This document shows, in pieces, positions 1 through 7,372 of a stretch of 64,000 nt of DNA. The stretch lies in contig JAQBQL010000212.1 of assembly GCA_028287035.1 (NCBI GenBank), positions 20,118 to 84,117 on the forward strand, in the 5' to 3' direction. This stretch comes from Labilithrix sp. Its GTDB lineage: Bacteria > Myxococcota > Polyangia > Polyangiales > Polyangiaceae. Positions within the stretch are counted from its first letter, which is position 1. Every line of letters begins with the position of its first letter. The notes beneath the pieces are model-generated. The model was not told the origin of the DNA. It ran no database searches and was given only the letters and a program-made list of their open reading frames with translations. The position numbers and the translations under genes are program-made.

Positions 1-1073
1 TGGCGGCCGGGCTCGCGCATCCGAACACGGTCGCCATCTTCGACCTCGGCGAGATCGACGGCACGGTCTTCCTCGTGATGGAGCTCGTGTCGGGCGCCCC
101 GCTGCGCGCGTACGTCGGCGATCCGGCGATCCCCGTCGCGCGGAAGATCGGCTGGCTCGTCGGCATCGCGCGCGGCCTCGCCGCGGCGCACAAGGCGGGC
201 CTCGTGCACCGCGACGTGAAGCCCGCCAACGTGATGGTCTCGGACGAGGACGTCGTGAAGGTCCTCGACTTCGGGCTCGCCAAGCCGCTCGAGGCGGCGA
301 GCTTCCACACCGACGCCGGCATGGTGGTGGGGACGCCGGGGTACCTGGCGCCGGAGCTCTTCATGGGCGACCCCGCCGACGCACGGAGCGATCAGTTCGC
401 GTTCGGGGTGACGGCCTACGAGCTGCTCGGGGGCGTCCATCCCGGCAATGCGCTCGGACCGGTGCCCACCGCCCTCGACGCGCGCGCACCCGGGGTCTCG
501 CCGGGCGTCGCGCGCGTCATCGCGCGGACGCTCTCGCGCGCGGTCGAGGACCGCTTCGCGAACATGACCGAGGTGGCGAACGCGCTCGAGGCGGAGCTCG
601 CCTCGGCACGCGGCGGCGGCACCGGCGGCGCTCCCGCAACGAGGCGCGAGGGACACGTCGCGCTCGCTCACGCGGCGACCCAGCTCGCGCCTTCCGAGGC
701 CCCGCCGCGCCTGTCGCGGGTCTCCGACCAGCTCCAGGAGCCGCCCCGCGCCGGCGGCCGCGGCACGCGTGTCGTTGCGGTGCTCGGCCTCCTCGCCATC
801 GGGGGCGCCTACGCGGCGCTCCGCCTGCTGCCGGGCGACGCTCCGGTTCCCGCCGGGCCGCGCGACGCAGCGACGGTCGAGGAAGCGCGAGCCGACGCGG
901 AGGGCGACGCCCTCGCGGCCGGTGACGCCGGGCTCGCGGCCGCCCCCGACCTGGACGGCGCGGTCGACGCCGACGCCGCCGATGCCGACGGCGGTGATGC
1001 GGACGCCGAGGCCGAGCGCCCGGGCATCCAGCTCGACGACTTCCCCGATCCCTGGAAGAAGAAGCCTCGCTGA
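1..1073 (+). CDS. Ser/Thr protein kinase, C-terminal part (gene cut by window edge)
   Basis: The reading frame is already open at base 3 and runs to a TGA at 1071-1073, so the N-lobe and start lie outside the window. The visible C-lobe has the catalytic-loop HRDVKPAN (His codon at 207), the Mg-binding DFG (267) and APE (about 348), all intact, so the kinase should be active on protein Ser/Thr. A single hydrophobic segment encoded at about 760-830 follows a Pro/Ala-rich linker. The protein ends in a tail of Asp/Ala repeats that would lie in the periplasm, giving a Hanks-type receptor-kinase layout. The substrate is unknown. It converges on the siroheme gene with only 4 bp between stop codons. 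Kinase identity is seen directly; membrane topology is inferred. Confidence 0.93.
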   Translation, partial: AAGLAHPNTVAIFDLGEIDGTVFLVMELVSGAPLRAYVGDPAIPVARKIGWLVGIARGLAAAHKAGLVHRDVKPANVMVSDEDVVKVLDFGLAKPLEAASFHTDAGMVVGTPGYLAPELFMGDPADARSDQFAFGVTAYELLGGVHPGNALGPVPTALDARAPGVSPGVARVIARTLSRAVEDRFANMTEVANALEAELASARGGGTGGAPATRREGHVALAHAATQLAPSEAPPRLSRVSDQLQEPPRAGGRGTRVVAVLGLLAIGGAYAALRLLPGDAPVPAGPRDAATVEEARADAEGDALAAGDAGLAAAPDLDGAVDADAADADGGDADAEAERPGIQLDDFPDPWKKKPR

Positions 1074-1077
1074 GGGA

Positions 1078-1701
1078 TTAGACGCGGGACTTGAAGGCCG
1101 CGACGAGCTCGGCGAACCGCGACTTCATCGGCGTGCGGTCGGACTTCCAGCGTTCGCGGAGCGCGCGCGCGGCGTCGACGAAGCTCTCCTCGGGCAGCGC
1201 CTGCTCGAGCACCTCGCGGAGGAGCCGCGCGAGGGCGGGGGCCTCACCGGAGGTCGAGATCGCGATGGTGACCGGGCCGCGGCGCAGGACGGCCCCGCCG
1301 TAGGCCGTGGCGTTCGGCGGATCATCGATGGCGACGCAGAAGATCTGCCGCGCCTCGCACTCGTCGGCGATCTGTCGCTGGACGACCGGATCATCGGTCG
1401 CGGCGAAGACCAGCCACATGCCGTGGAGGTCGCTTGCCTCGAAGCCGCGCGCGTCGACGGTGAGCGCCGCGTCCGGTCCGTCGTCCGGGCCCAGCTCGCG
1501 GGCGGCAGCCTCGGCGAGCTCCGCCGACACCTCCTTCGCGACCACGTGAACGCGCGCCCGGGCCTCCACGAGGTCGAGCGCCTTGCGCGTGGCGACGGCA
1601 CCGCCGCCGACGACGAGCACCGCGCGGTCACGGACGTCGAGGAAGAGCGGGAGGAGCGCCCGCGGCGTCGGTCGGTCGGCTGCGTCGCCGCTGTCGGTCA
1701 T
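1078..1701 (-). CDS. Precorrin-2 dehydrogenase / sirohydrochlorin ferrochelatase (siroheme synthase N-domain type)
   Basis: This 207-residue protein matches the N-terminal half of CysG and the Met8/SirC family, which oxidise precorrin-2 to sirohydrochlorin with NAD and may insert iron to give siroheme. The Rossmann NAD site is the glycine-rich VGGGAVATRK (residues 31-40). The CysG uroporphyrinogen methyltransferase half is absent, so that step must be encoded elsewhere. The length is usual for the stand-alone form. The start at 1701 lies 73 bp inside the 3' end of the upstream methyltransferase gene, and no later ATG precedes the NAD motif. It is the last gene of a minus-strand run from 6848. 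Whether it has chelatase as well as dehydrogenase activity cannot be read from the sequence. Confidence 0.88.
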   Translation of the reverse strand: MTDSGDAADRPTPRALLPLFLDVRDRAVLVVGGGAVATRKALDLVEARARVHVVAKEVSAELAEAAARELGPDDGPDAALTVDARGFEASDLHGMWLVFAATDDPVVQRQIADECEARQIFCVAIDDPPNATAYGGAVLRRGPVTIAISTSGEAPALARLLREVLEQALPEESFVDAARALRERWKSDRTPMKSRFAELVAAFKSRV

Positions 1702-2620
1702 CGTGCTCCGAGTCTAGGACGAAGCGGACCGGAACGCTCGCGGCCTCGAGGCGAGCGCGGATCGTGGCGATGGCGAGCTCGCCCACGTCCGCGCCGGCGA
1801 ACCGGCGGCCCGCCTGCGCCGCGGCGACCAGCGTGGTGCCGGAGCCGGCGAACGGGTCCACGACGAGGGAGCCGGGCAGGCTCGTCGCGCGCACGATGCG
1901 ATCGAGGAGCTTGAGCGGCTTCTGCGTCGGGTAGCCGGTCGACTCGGCACGGAGCGGCGTGTTGGCGACCATGGCCGGGCAGTCGGTCCACACGCTGCCG
2001 AGCGCGCGGCCCTCGTCGGCGTAGTAGCGGTAGGTCTTGCCGTTCACGATCCGGTCGCGGTAGCGACGGCCATCGTCGTCGGCGCGCTGGAAGTGCATCG
2101 CCTGGCTCGTCGCGGCGAAGGGCGCGCGCAGCACCGGGTCGCGCGCGTTCCACACCGGGTCCTTGCCGCGTGCGTAGAGGAGGAGCGTCTGGTGGCCCAT
2201 GCCGGGACCGCTCCTGCTTTTGCTCCCGTTCCCGGGGACCCAGATCACCTCGCCGCGGAACTGGCGCGCGCCGAAGACGCGGTCGCAGACGACCTTCGCC
2301 TCGTGGACGGCGCGCGCGTCGAGGTGCAGCCAGAGCGTCCCCCGATCGGAGAGGAGCTGGCGCGTCGCGGCGATGCGCTCCTCGAGCCAGGCGAGGTACG
2401 CCTCCAGCGACTCCCACGTGTCGTCGTAGGCGAGCGGTCCGTCGACGCGGAGCCCGCGCGTGGTACGGGCCCCGAAGCTCTTCTCGACCTTGAACGGCGG
2501 ATCCAGGTAGGCGAGGTCGGCGCTGCCCGCCGCCACGTGGCGCCCGAGGTCCCGCGCGTCCCCGCGGACGAGCAGGTGCGCGGCGGGCTCAGCGGCCGGA
2601 GGACGGGTGTTGCGGGGCAT
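1628..2620 (-). CDS. Orphan beta-class DNA amino-methyltransferase (N6-adenine or N4-cytosine)
   Basis: This protein of about 330 residues carries the catalytic motif DPPF (residues 40-43) near the N-terminus and the SAM-binding FAGSGTT (257-263) near the C-terminus. That order, motif IV before motif I, defines the beta class of DNA amino-methyltransferases. I chose the ATG at 2620 because the open frame upstream of it is Arg/Pro/Ser shadow sequence antisense to mepA; the chosen start still overlaps mepA by 32 bp. The 3' end overlaps the siroheme gene. No restriction endonuclease, specificity subunit or repair gene lies nearby, so it looks solitary and may have a regulatory or cell-cycle role. 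DPPF rather than DPPY or NPPY leaves the methylated base unclear. Confidence 0.85.
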   Translation of the reverse strand: MPRNTRPPAAEPAAHLLVRGDARDLGRHVAAGSADLAYLDPPFKVEKSFGARTTRGLRVDGPLAYDDTWESLEAYLAWLEERIAATRQLLSDRGTLWLHLDARAVHEAKVVCDRVFGARQFRGEVIWVPGNGSKSRSGPGMGHQTLLLYARGKDPVWNARDPVLRAPFAATSQAMHFQRADDDGRRYRDRIVNGKTYRYYADEGRALGSVWTDCPAMVANTPLRAESTGYPTQKPLKLLDRIVRATSLPGSLVVDPFAGSGTTLVAAAQAGRRFAGADVGELAIATIRARLEAASVPVRFVLDSEHDDRQRRRSRPTDAAGAPPALPRRP

Positions 2621-3470
2621 CGACCGGCGTGCCCGCAAGGGGCGAGGACGGCGCGGGGAGGGGAACGAGCAGCGCCGCGACGAGCTCGCCGGTGCTCGGC
2701 CCCGGATCGGCGGGCGCGGCGGGAGCGTCGGCGGCGAGCACCCACGGCCGGACCGGCCCCGTCGGCTCGCAGCCGGCAGCGATCTCGCGCGCGTCACACG
2801 CGGTCCGCACGTGGACGTGGTCGTCGTGAGATTGCGCCGGCGGCGGCGGCTGCATCATCGCATCCATCGCGCGGGCGAGGGTCTCGCCCGACTCGCCGCG
2901 CGCCCGCGCCCACTCGAGGAGCATCGCCTCGATGGGCTTGCTCACGAACAGCCACTGCACGCGCGCCTCGGGATCCTCGACGAGGGTCTTCACGAGGAGC
3001 CACTCGCGTTCGACGTCGAGGCGGAGGAAGCGCTTGCCCGCCTCGTCCCAGGCGAGGCCGTCCGTGCCCACCGACACGAAGCCAGTGGAGACGACCGGCG
3101 CGCCGTCGAGCGTGGTCAGGTAGAGGAGGAGATCGGCGTCCCGTCCGCTGCGGTGCGAGGAGTGCGAGGAGACCTTGCCGCCGTGCCGGGCGGAGAGATC
3201 GCCGACGGTGAGCACGCTGCCCGGCCGGAGGCGCTCGACGCGGGCCGCGGCGCGCTCGATCACCCGCACGAACCGCGGGGTCGCGAAGTGGCGTTCGTTC
3301 GTGAAGAGCGTGCGGTACCCGGCGCCCTCGGCCGCAAGCTCGCCGGGGGCGACGAGGACCCCTCGATGAGGCATTCCCACGGACCCGGTCCAGTGCGGGG
3401 CGAGCGGCGACGGAGCGTGTCCGCAGCCCGCGAGGAGGGCCGCGAGGAGGAAGGGGAGGAGGCGCCGCAT
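2589..3470 (-). CDS. mepA: Penicillin-insensitive murein endopeptidase (M74), lipoprotein
   Basis: MepA cleaves the D-alanyl-meso-diaminopimelyl cross-links of peptidoglycan in the periplasm. The 293-residue protein starts with a lipobox-type signal (LLAGC, Cys16), unlike soluble E. coli MepA. It carries the family zinc motif HRSGRDADL (His106, Asp111, Asp113) and the second cluster HDDHVHVR (His215, His218, His220), so the metal site looks complete. A Pro/Ala-rich tail of about 60 residues follows the peptidase domain. The ATG at 3470 has an AAGAAGGGA stretch about 8 bases upstream. It lies 26 bp after plsB on the same strand. A phospholipid acyltransferase beside a wall hydrolase fits an envelope-growth operon, but the coupling is inferred. 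Confidence 0.9.
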   Translation of the reverse strand: MRRLLPFLLAALLAGCGHAPSPLAPHWTGSVGMPHRGVLVAPGELAAEGAGYRTLFTNERHFATPRFVRVIERAAARVERLRPGSVLTVGDLSARHGGKVSSHSSHRSGRDADLLLYLTTLDGAPVVSTGFVSVGTDGLAWDEAGKRFLRLDVEREWLLVKTLVEDPEARVQWLFVSKPIEAMLLEWARARGESGETLARAMDAMMQPPPPAQSHDDHVHVRTACDAREIAAGCEPTGPVRPWVLAADAPAAPADPGPSTGELVAALLVPLPAPSSPLAGTPVDAPQHPSSGR

Positions 3471-3496
3471 CGCTGTCCCTTCTTAGCCGAAACCCG

Positions 3497-6187
3497 TCAG
3501 CCGATGTACGCGGCGACGCGCGCTTCGATGACGCCCACCTCGGCCGCGGTCGCGTAGCTCTCGGGCAGCACGTACTTGCCGTCGATGCGGCCGAGGTAGC
3601 CCTGATCCACGAACGCGAGGAAGGCATTCTCGAGCACCGGCCGGTTGACCGCCTCGCGGCACGTGAGCTCCCCCGCGAGGAACATCCGCTCGCCGACCGC
3701 GATGGCGCGCTTGGCGAGGTCCTTCGGGGCGAGCGGTCCCTTCAGCAGCACGCTCAGGGAACGCGCCGCGACGCGGTACCCTTCCACGAAGTTCCGGACC
3801 ATGCGCGCCTGGAGCCGCAGCCGCTCGCGGCCCTCCCCCTCGGGGGGCAGCGCCACGTGGTCGCCGTCGATCGCGACCTCGCCGCGACCGGCCATCGCCG
3901 CGAGCGTCTCGCTGAAGATGGTCTCGAAGGTCGCGTCGGCGCGGAACTGGAACTCGTACTTGAAGAGCCGGGACAGGCTCTGCACGCGCTCGGCGAGGTG
4001 CTCGGTGGCGAGCGAGGCCTCGCCGGCCCGGGCCGCGGCGTGCAGCGTCGCGGCGATCATCGCCCCGGAGAGGAAGAAGTGGACGACGAGGTTCTTCGCG
4101 ATGTCGAGCGAGATGCGCGCCACGTCGGGCACGACGTAGATGGCGTCGGGACCGGGCTTCGCCTGGCGATCGCGATCGGTGATCGGCGTGCCCGGCCGGT
4201 GCGCCTCGATGTGCCCGGCCCGCGCCAGGAGCTCGCAGGCCTCGCGGATGGCGCCGCGCCGGATGGTGACGTCGCCCTCGACGCCGGTGGTCGCGAGCGA
4301 AGGCGTGAACCGCGCTCCCTCCGCCCGGAGCATGCGCGCCAGCCGTTCGCACGCGCTGACGAGCTCGGCATGCGGAAGGCCGCGCTGGTCGTGCGTGAGG
4401 AGCGCCGCCGCGACGAGCGCGCTCGGGGTGACCGCCGTGACGCGGTTGATCTCGTTCATCGCCCGGTAGGCGAGCCGCGTGACGAGGGCGCGCCGCTTGG
4501 CGGGGGTGGTCGGGCGCTTCGTCTCGCCGAGCTCGCCGAGCACGCCGTCGAGCGTCAGGAGCTCACCGAACTGCACGTTGAGGCGGCCATAGCGCCCGAG
4601 CGCGCTCTCGGCGGCGCGGAGGAGACCGCCCACGTCCTCCTTCTGCTTCTCGCCGCCCGAGAGCTCGTGGACGTAGGACTTCTCCTCGACGAGGCGCTCG
4701 TAGCCGATCGAGATGGGACAGAAGTAGACCTTGCGCTCGGCCCCGTCGCCGCCCTCGCCACCGCCGAGCACCGCGTCGACGACGATCGAGAGCAGGCCGA
4801 GCTTCGGAGGCAGCAGCTTGCCGGTGCGCGAGCGGCCGCCTTCGAGGAAGAACTCGAGCGTGTGACCGTCCTTGAGGAGCCGCCGCATGTACGCGTCGAC
4901 GACCGCGCCGTAGAGGCGGTCGCCCTTGAAGCTGCGGCGGATGAAGAACGCCCCGGCGCGGCGGAGCACCGGCCCGAGCGGGAAGAACGAGAGGTTGTCG
5001 CCCGCTGCGACGAGCGGGATCGCCATGTTCGCGCGGTGGAACATGCGCGACAGGATGATGTAATCGACGTGCGACTTGTGGCTCGGCAGGAGCACCAGCG
5101 TGCCGTCCTTTGCCGCCTCGCGCGCGCGGGCGAGGCCCGCCTCGTCGAACTCGAACCCCGAGTACATCCGCGCGATCGTCTGGTCGATGAGCGCGTCGAG
5201 CGCGCGGATGGCGTTCGGGTCGACCTCGGCCTCGAGCTCGCGCAGCATCGAGATCGCGCGGTACCCGAGGACGCGCCGCTCCGCCTCGCCCTGACCGGCC
5301 ATGTCCCGGATCACCTTCTGGAGCCGGGGGCTGCGCACCACCTGCTCCCGGAGGCGGTCGTGGGGCTTCTTCGCCGGGCCGAGCACGCCGCGCCGTTCGC
5401 GCTCGAGGCGGCGCAGGAGCACGTACGTGAGGCGGCGCACGAGGACGTCGTCGGTGGGCACGCTGCGCGGCCCGTCCTCGTCGCTCGGGTGCGTCTCCTG
5501 CTGGAGGAAGGCCTGTACGTCGACGGGCTCGCCGGCGCGCAGCGTGACGTGGCGGTAGTTGGCGAGGAACTGCACCACGGTGCGGATCTTCCCCGGCCAT
5601 TCGCGCGGACCGAAGAGCGCGTCGACGGCGTTGTGCTTCTTGTCGTCGGGCGTTCGCGACCACACGAAGACCTGCGGGACGAGCAGGATCGGGGTCTTCC
5701 GCTCACGCTGCGCCTCGAGCACCGCGCGCAGGTACGCGTCGCCTTCGGCCTTGCCGCGCGTGGGCAGCGCCGTCACCGTGCCGCCCTTCTGGCGGACTGC
5801 GGGCGGTCCGTCGAGCAGGCTCGGCGGGCGCTTCAGGAAGAGCGCCGCCGAGTGGCCGCCGTCGATCGCGGTGCGAAGGCGTCGCGAGTCGTCGCTCTCG
5901 CGCCGCGGCCGGAGCGCCTGCAGCCAGCCCCGGCCCATCGGCTCGAGCACCCACAGCCCGAGGTCGTTCGCGAAGCGGACCTGCGGGAGGTGGAGGCGCT
6001 TCGTCAGGTAGTCGAGCGCGAGGAAGTCGACGAACGACAGGTTGCGCAGCACGTAGAGGACCGTGCCGCGCGCCTCTGCCTCGCGGACCTTCCCGGCCCA
6101 CGCCTCGTCCACTTCGATGTGCTCGAAGAAGCGCTGGTAGATCCAGGCGAGTGCCGGGTTCGGCACGTACGACTTCAGATCGAGCAC
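3497..6187 (-). CDS. plsB: Glycerol-3-phosphate 1-O-acyltransferase
   Basis: PlsB transfers a fatty acyl chain to the sn-1 position of glycerol-3-phosphate, the first committed step of phospholipid synthesis at the inner membrane. The acyltransferase motif HKSHVD gives the HX4D pair (His370, Asp375). It is followed by IRRSFKGDRLY and by the substrate-binding FLEGGRSRTGKLLPPKLG block. At 896 residues it is somewhat longer than E. coli PlsB (about 807), with large N- and C-terminal flanks that are normal for the family. The start is GTG at 6187 with no clear Shine-Dalgarno sequence, 19 bp after the upstream lipoprotein gene, so co-transcription is likely. All expected acyltransferase blocks are present. 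Confidence 0.93.
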   Translation of the reverse strand: MLDLKSYVPNPALAWIYQRFFEHIEVDEAWAGKVREAEARGTVLYVLRNLSFVDFLALDYLTKRLHLPQVRFANDLGLWVLEPMGRGWLQALRPRRESDDSRRLRTAIDGGHSAALFLKRPPSLLDGPPAVRQKGGTVTALPTRGKAEGDAYLRAVLEAQRERKTPILLVPQVFVWSRTPDDKKHNAVDALFGPREWPGKIRTVVQFLANYRHVTLRAGEPVDVQAFLQQETHPSDEDGPRSVPTDDVLVRRLTYVLLRRLERERRGVLGPAKKPHDRLREQVVRSPRLQKVIRDMAGQGEAERRVLGYRAISMLRELEAEVDPNAIRALDALIDQTIARMYSGFEFDEAGLARAREAAKDGTLVLLPSHKSHVDYIILSRMFHRANMAIPLVAAGDNLSFFPLGPVLRRAGAFFIRRSFKGDRLYGAVVDAYMRRLLKDGHTLEFFLEGGRSRTGKLLPPKLGLLSIVVDAVLGGGEGGDGAERKVYFCPISIGYERLVEEKSYVHELSGGEKQKEDVGGLLRAAESALGRYGRLNVQFGELLTLDGVLGELGETKRPTTPAKRRALVTRLAYRAMNEINRVTAVTPSALVAAALLTHDQRGLPHAELVSACERLARMLRAEGARFTPSLATTGVEGDVTIRRGAIREACELLARAGHIEAHRPGTPITDRDRQAKPGPDAIYVVPDVARISLDIAKNLVVHFFLSGAMIAATLHAAARAGEASLATEHLAERVQSLSRLFKYEFQFRADATFETIFSETLAAMAGRGEVAIDGDHVALPPEGEGRERLRLQARMVRNFVEGYRVAARSLSVLLKGPLAPKDLAKRAIAVGERMFLAGELTCREAVNRPVLENAFLAFVDQGYLGRIDGKYVLPESYATAAEVGVIEARVAAYIG

Positions 6188-6206
6188 GGCGTGCGCCGTC
6201 GTCCGG

Positions 6207-6848
6207 TCAGCCGCCGAACGCCTTCTGCACGAGCGCGACGATCTTCTTCGTCGAGTCGGTCGTGAGGCCGTTCTTCGCGCCGTAGGGCCAGCTGTAGCCG
6301 GGCATCGCGACCTGGTCGCACGAGAGCGACACGAGGATGTCGAGCGGGGGCGCGCCGCCCGCCGGGGTCGTGGTGCCGGGCGCCGGCGAGTAGCCGATCC
6401 GGAAGCCGAACTCGGCGAACATGCAGCTCTGGTGAGGAGCCTCGAAGCTCGCCTCCTTGCCGAACAGGTTCATCACGTCGTCGTGCTGGGTCTTGTCGGT
6501 GATCGATGCCGAGCCGAGGACGCGGAAGTTCTGGAAGCGGGGCGCGTCCGTCGCGGCGGGCGCCGGCGTGCCGCCGGGGAGGAGGCCCGGGGGGAGCAGG
6601 CCGGGGGGGAGCATCTGCGCGCCCGCCGAGAGCCACTGCTGGATCTGGGGCGGGAGCGCCGCCGCCATGCCGGGGCCGCTCGCGGCAGCGGCTGCCGGGG
6701 GCTCGTAGTTCTGCAGGCGGTACACGGTGATCGGCTGCGCCTTGTTCGCCTCGAAGGGCTGGGACAAGGTCGACGAGCAGCCCGTGCCCGCAAACAGGAG
6801 GACGGTCCCGAGGACCGCGGAAGCGACGGAAGAAGGAATGCTCTTCAT
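6207..6848 (-). CDS. Lipoprotein of unknown function upstream of plsB
   Basis: I do not recognise this 213-residue protein. It has an N-terminal hydrophobic segment ending in a lipobox (FAGTGC, Cys24), then an Ala/Pro-rich stretch containing short repeats of the type LLPPGLLPPGLLPGG, and a C-terminal half with three cysteines and a conserved-looking fold region ending ALVQKAFGG. I chose the ATG at 6848 over an in-frame GTG at 6860 because a TACGGT box lies 10 bases before it and the signal peptide then has a normal length. It heads the minus-strand run that continues into plsB. A surface or periplasmic role is inferred from the lipobox only. Confidence 0.75.
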   Translation of the reverse strand: MKSIPSSVASAVLGTVLLFAGTGCSSTLSQPFEANKAQPITVYRLQNYEPPAAAAASGPGMAAALPPQIQQWLSAGAQMLPPGLLPPGLLPGGTPAPAATDAPRFQNFRVLGSASITDKTQHDDVMNLFGKEASFEAPHQSCMFAEFGFRIGYSPAPGTTTPAGGAPPLDILVSLSCDQVAMPGYSWPYGAKNGLTTDSTKKIVALVQKAFGG

Positions 6849-6858
6849 GACGGCAGCC

Positions 6859-6864
6859 ACCGTA
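6859..6864 (-). promoter_or_regulatory. Putative -10 box TACGGT before lipoprotein/plsB operon
   Basis: TACGGT reads toward the ATG at 6848 with 10 intervening bases, so transcription would begin within a few bases of the start codon. No clear -35 hexamer is visible. Confidence 0.35.
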
Positions 6865-6939
6865 CCACGAACCTGCGAACGCGCGCGCCCGGGCCGGATG
6901 TCGCGCCTCGGGCCCGTCGCCGCCGCGGCAGCCGTCCGC

Positions 6940-6945
6940 TAGAGT
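6940..6945 (+). promoter_or_regulatory. Putative -10 box TAGAGT before methylmalonyl-CoA epimerase gene
   Basis: TAGAGT is followed by 9 G/C bases and then ATGATG. The predicted RNA start falls about 2 bases before the first ATG, and there is no Shine-Dalgarno sequence. The same hexamer and a near-identical spacer precede the SDR gene at 42219. Confidence 0.45.
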
Positions 6946-6954
6946 GCGCGGCCC

Positions 6955-7368
6955 ATGATGCGCATCAAGAAGATCGACCACATCGCCGTGGCGGTCGACG
7001 ACGTCGACGGCACGCTCGCGAAGTACAAGCAGGTGCTCGGTCTGGACCCCACGGTCCGCGAGGTGGTGGCCTCGCAGAAGACGGAGGCGGTGCTCCTCCC
7101 CATCGGCGAGACCAGCATCGAGCTCATCTCCCCGCGCGGTAACGACGGGCTCGACCGGTTCCTGCAGAAGAAGGGCCCGGGCCTCCACCACATCGCCATC
7201 GAGATCGAGGGGATCGAGGAGGCGCTGACGACGCTGAAGGCGCTCGGCGTCCCGCTCATCGACGAGACGCCGCGGAAGGGCGCGCGCGGTCACAAGGTCG
7301 CGTTCCTCCATCCGAAGGCGACCGGCGGCGTGCTCGTCGAGCTCGTCGAGCCCGACGCATCCGAGTGA
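6955..7368 (+). CDS. mce: Methylmalonyl-CoA epimerase
   Basis: This 137-residue vicinal-oxygen-chelate protein interconverts (2R)- and (2S)-methylmalonyl-CoA in propionate catabolism and odd-chain fatty acid breakdown. Two beta-alpha-beta-beta-beta halves are recognisable. The metal ligands fit the family: His9 in IDHIAVAVDD, His79 in GLHHIAIEI and Glu129 in GVLVELVEP. Length and motifs match the standard bacterial enzyme closely. The start could be either of two adjacent ATGs (6955 or 6958); the first is given. The mutase and carboxylase subunits are not in this window. The gene converges on the FAD oxidoreductase gene with 4 bp between stop codons. Confidence 0.92.
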   Translation: MMRIKKIDHIAVAVDDVDGTLAKYKQVLGLDPTVREVVASQKTEAVLLPIGETSIELISPRGNDGLDRFLQKKGPGLHHIAIEIEGIEEALTTLKALGVPLIDETPRKGARGHKVAFLHPKATGGVLVELVEPDASE

Positions 7369-7372
7369 CCGC

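Noticed and set aside
2621..2797. Longer start for the DNA methyltransferase
   Set aside because: The additional 59 residues overlap mepA and look like Arg/Pro/Ser shadow translation.
3857..6265. 802-codon open frame antisense to plsB
   Set aside because: The opposite strand encodes a clear PlsB; the antisense product is Arg/Ala/Glu/Val-rich with no domain, as expected in very GC-rich DNA.
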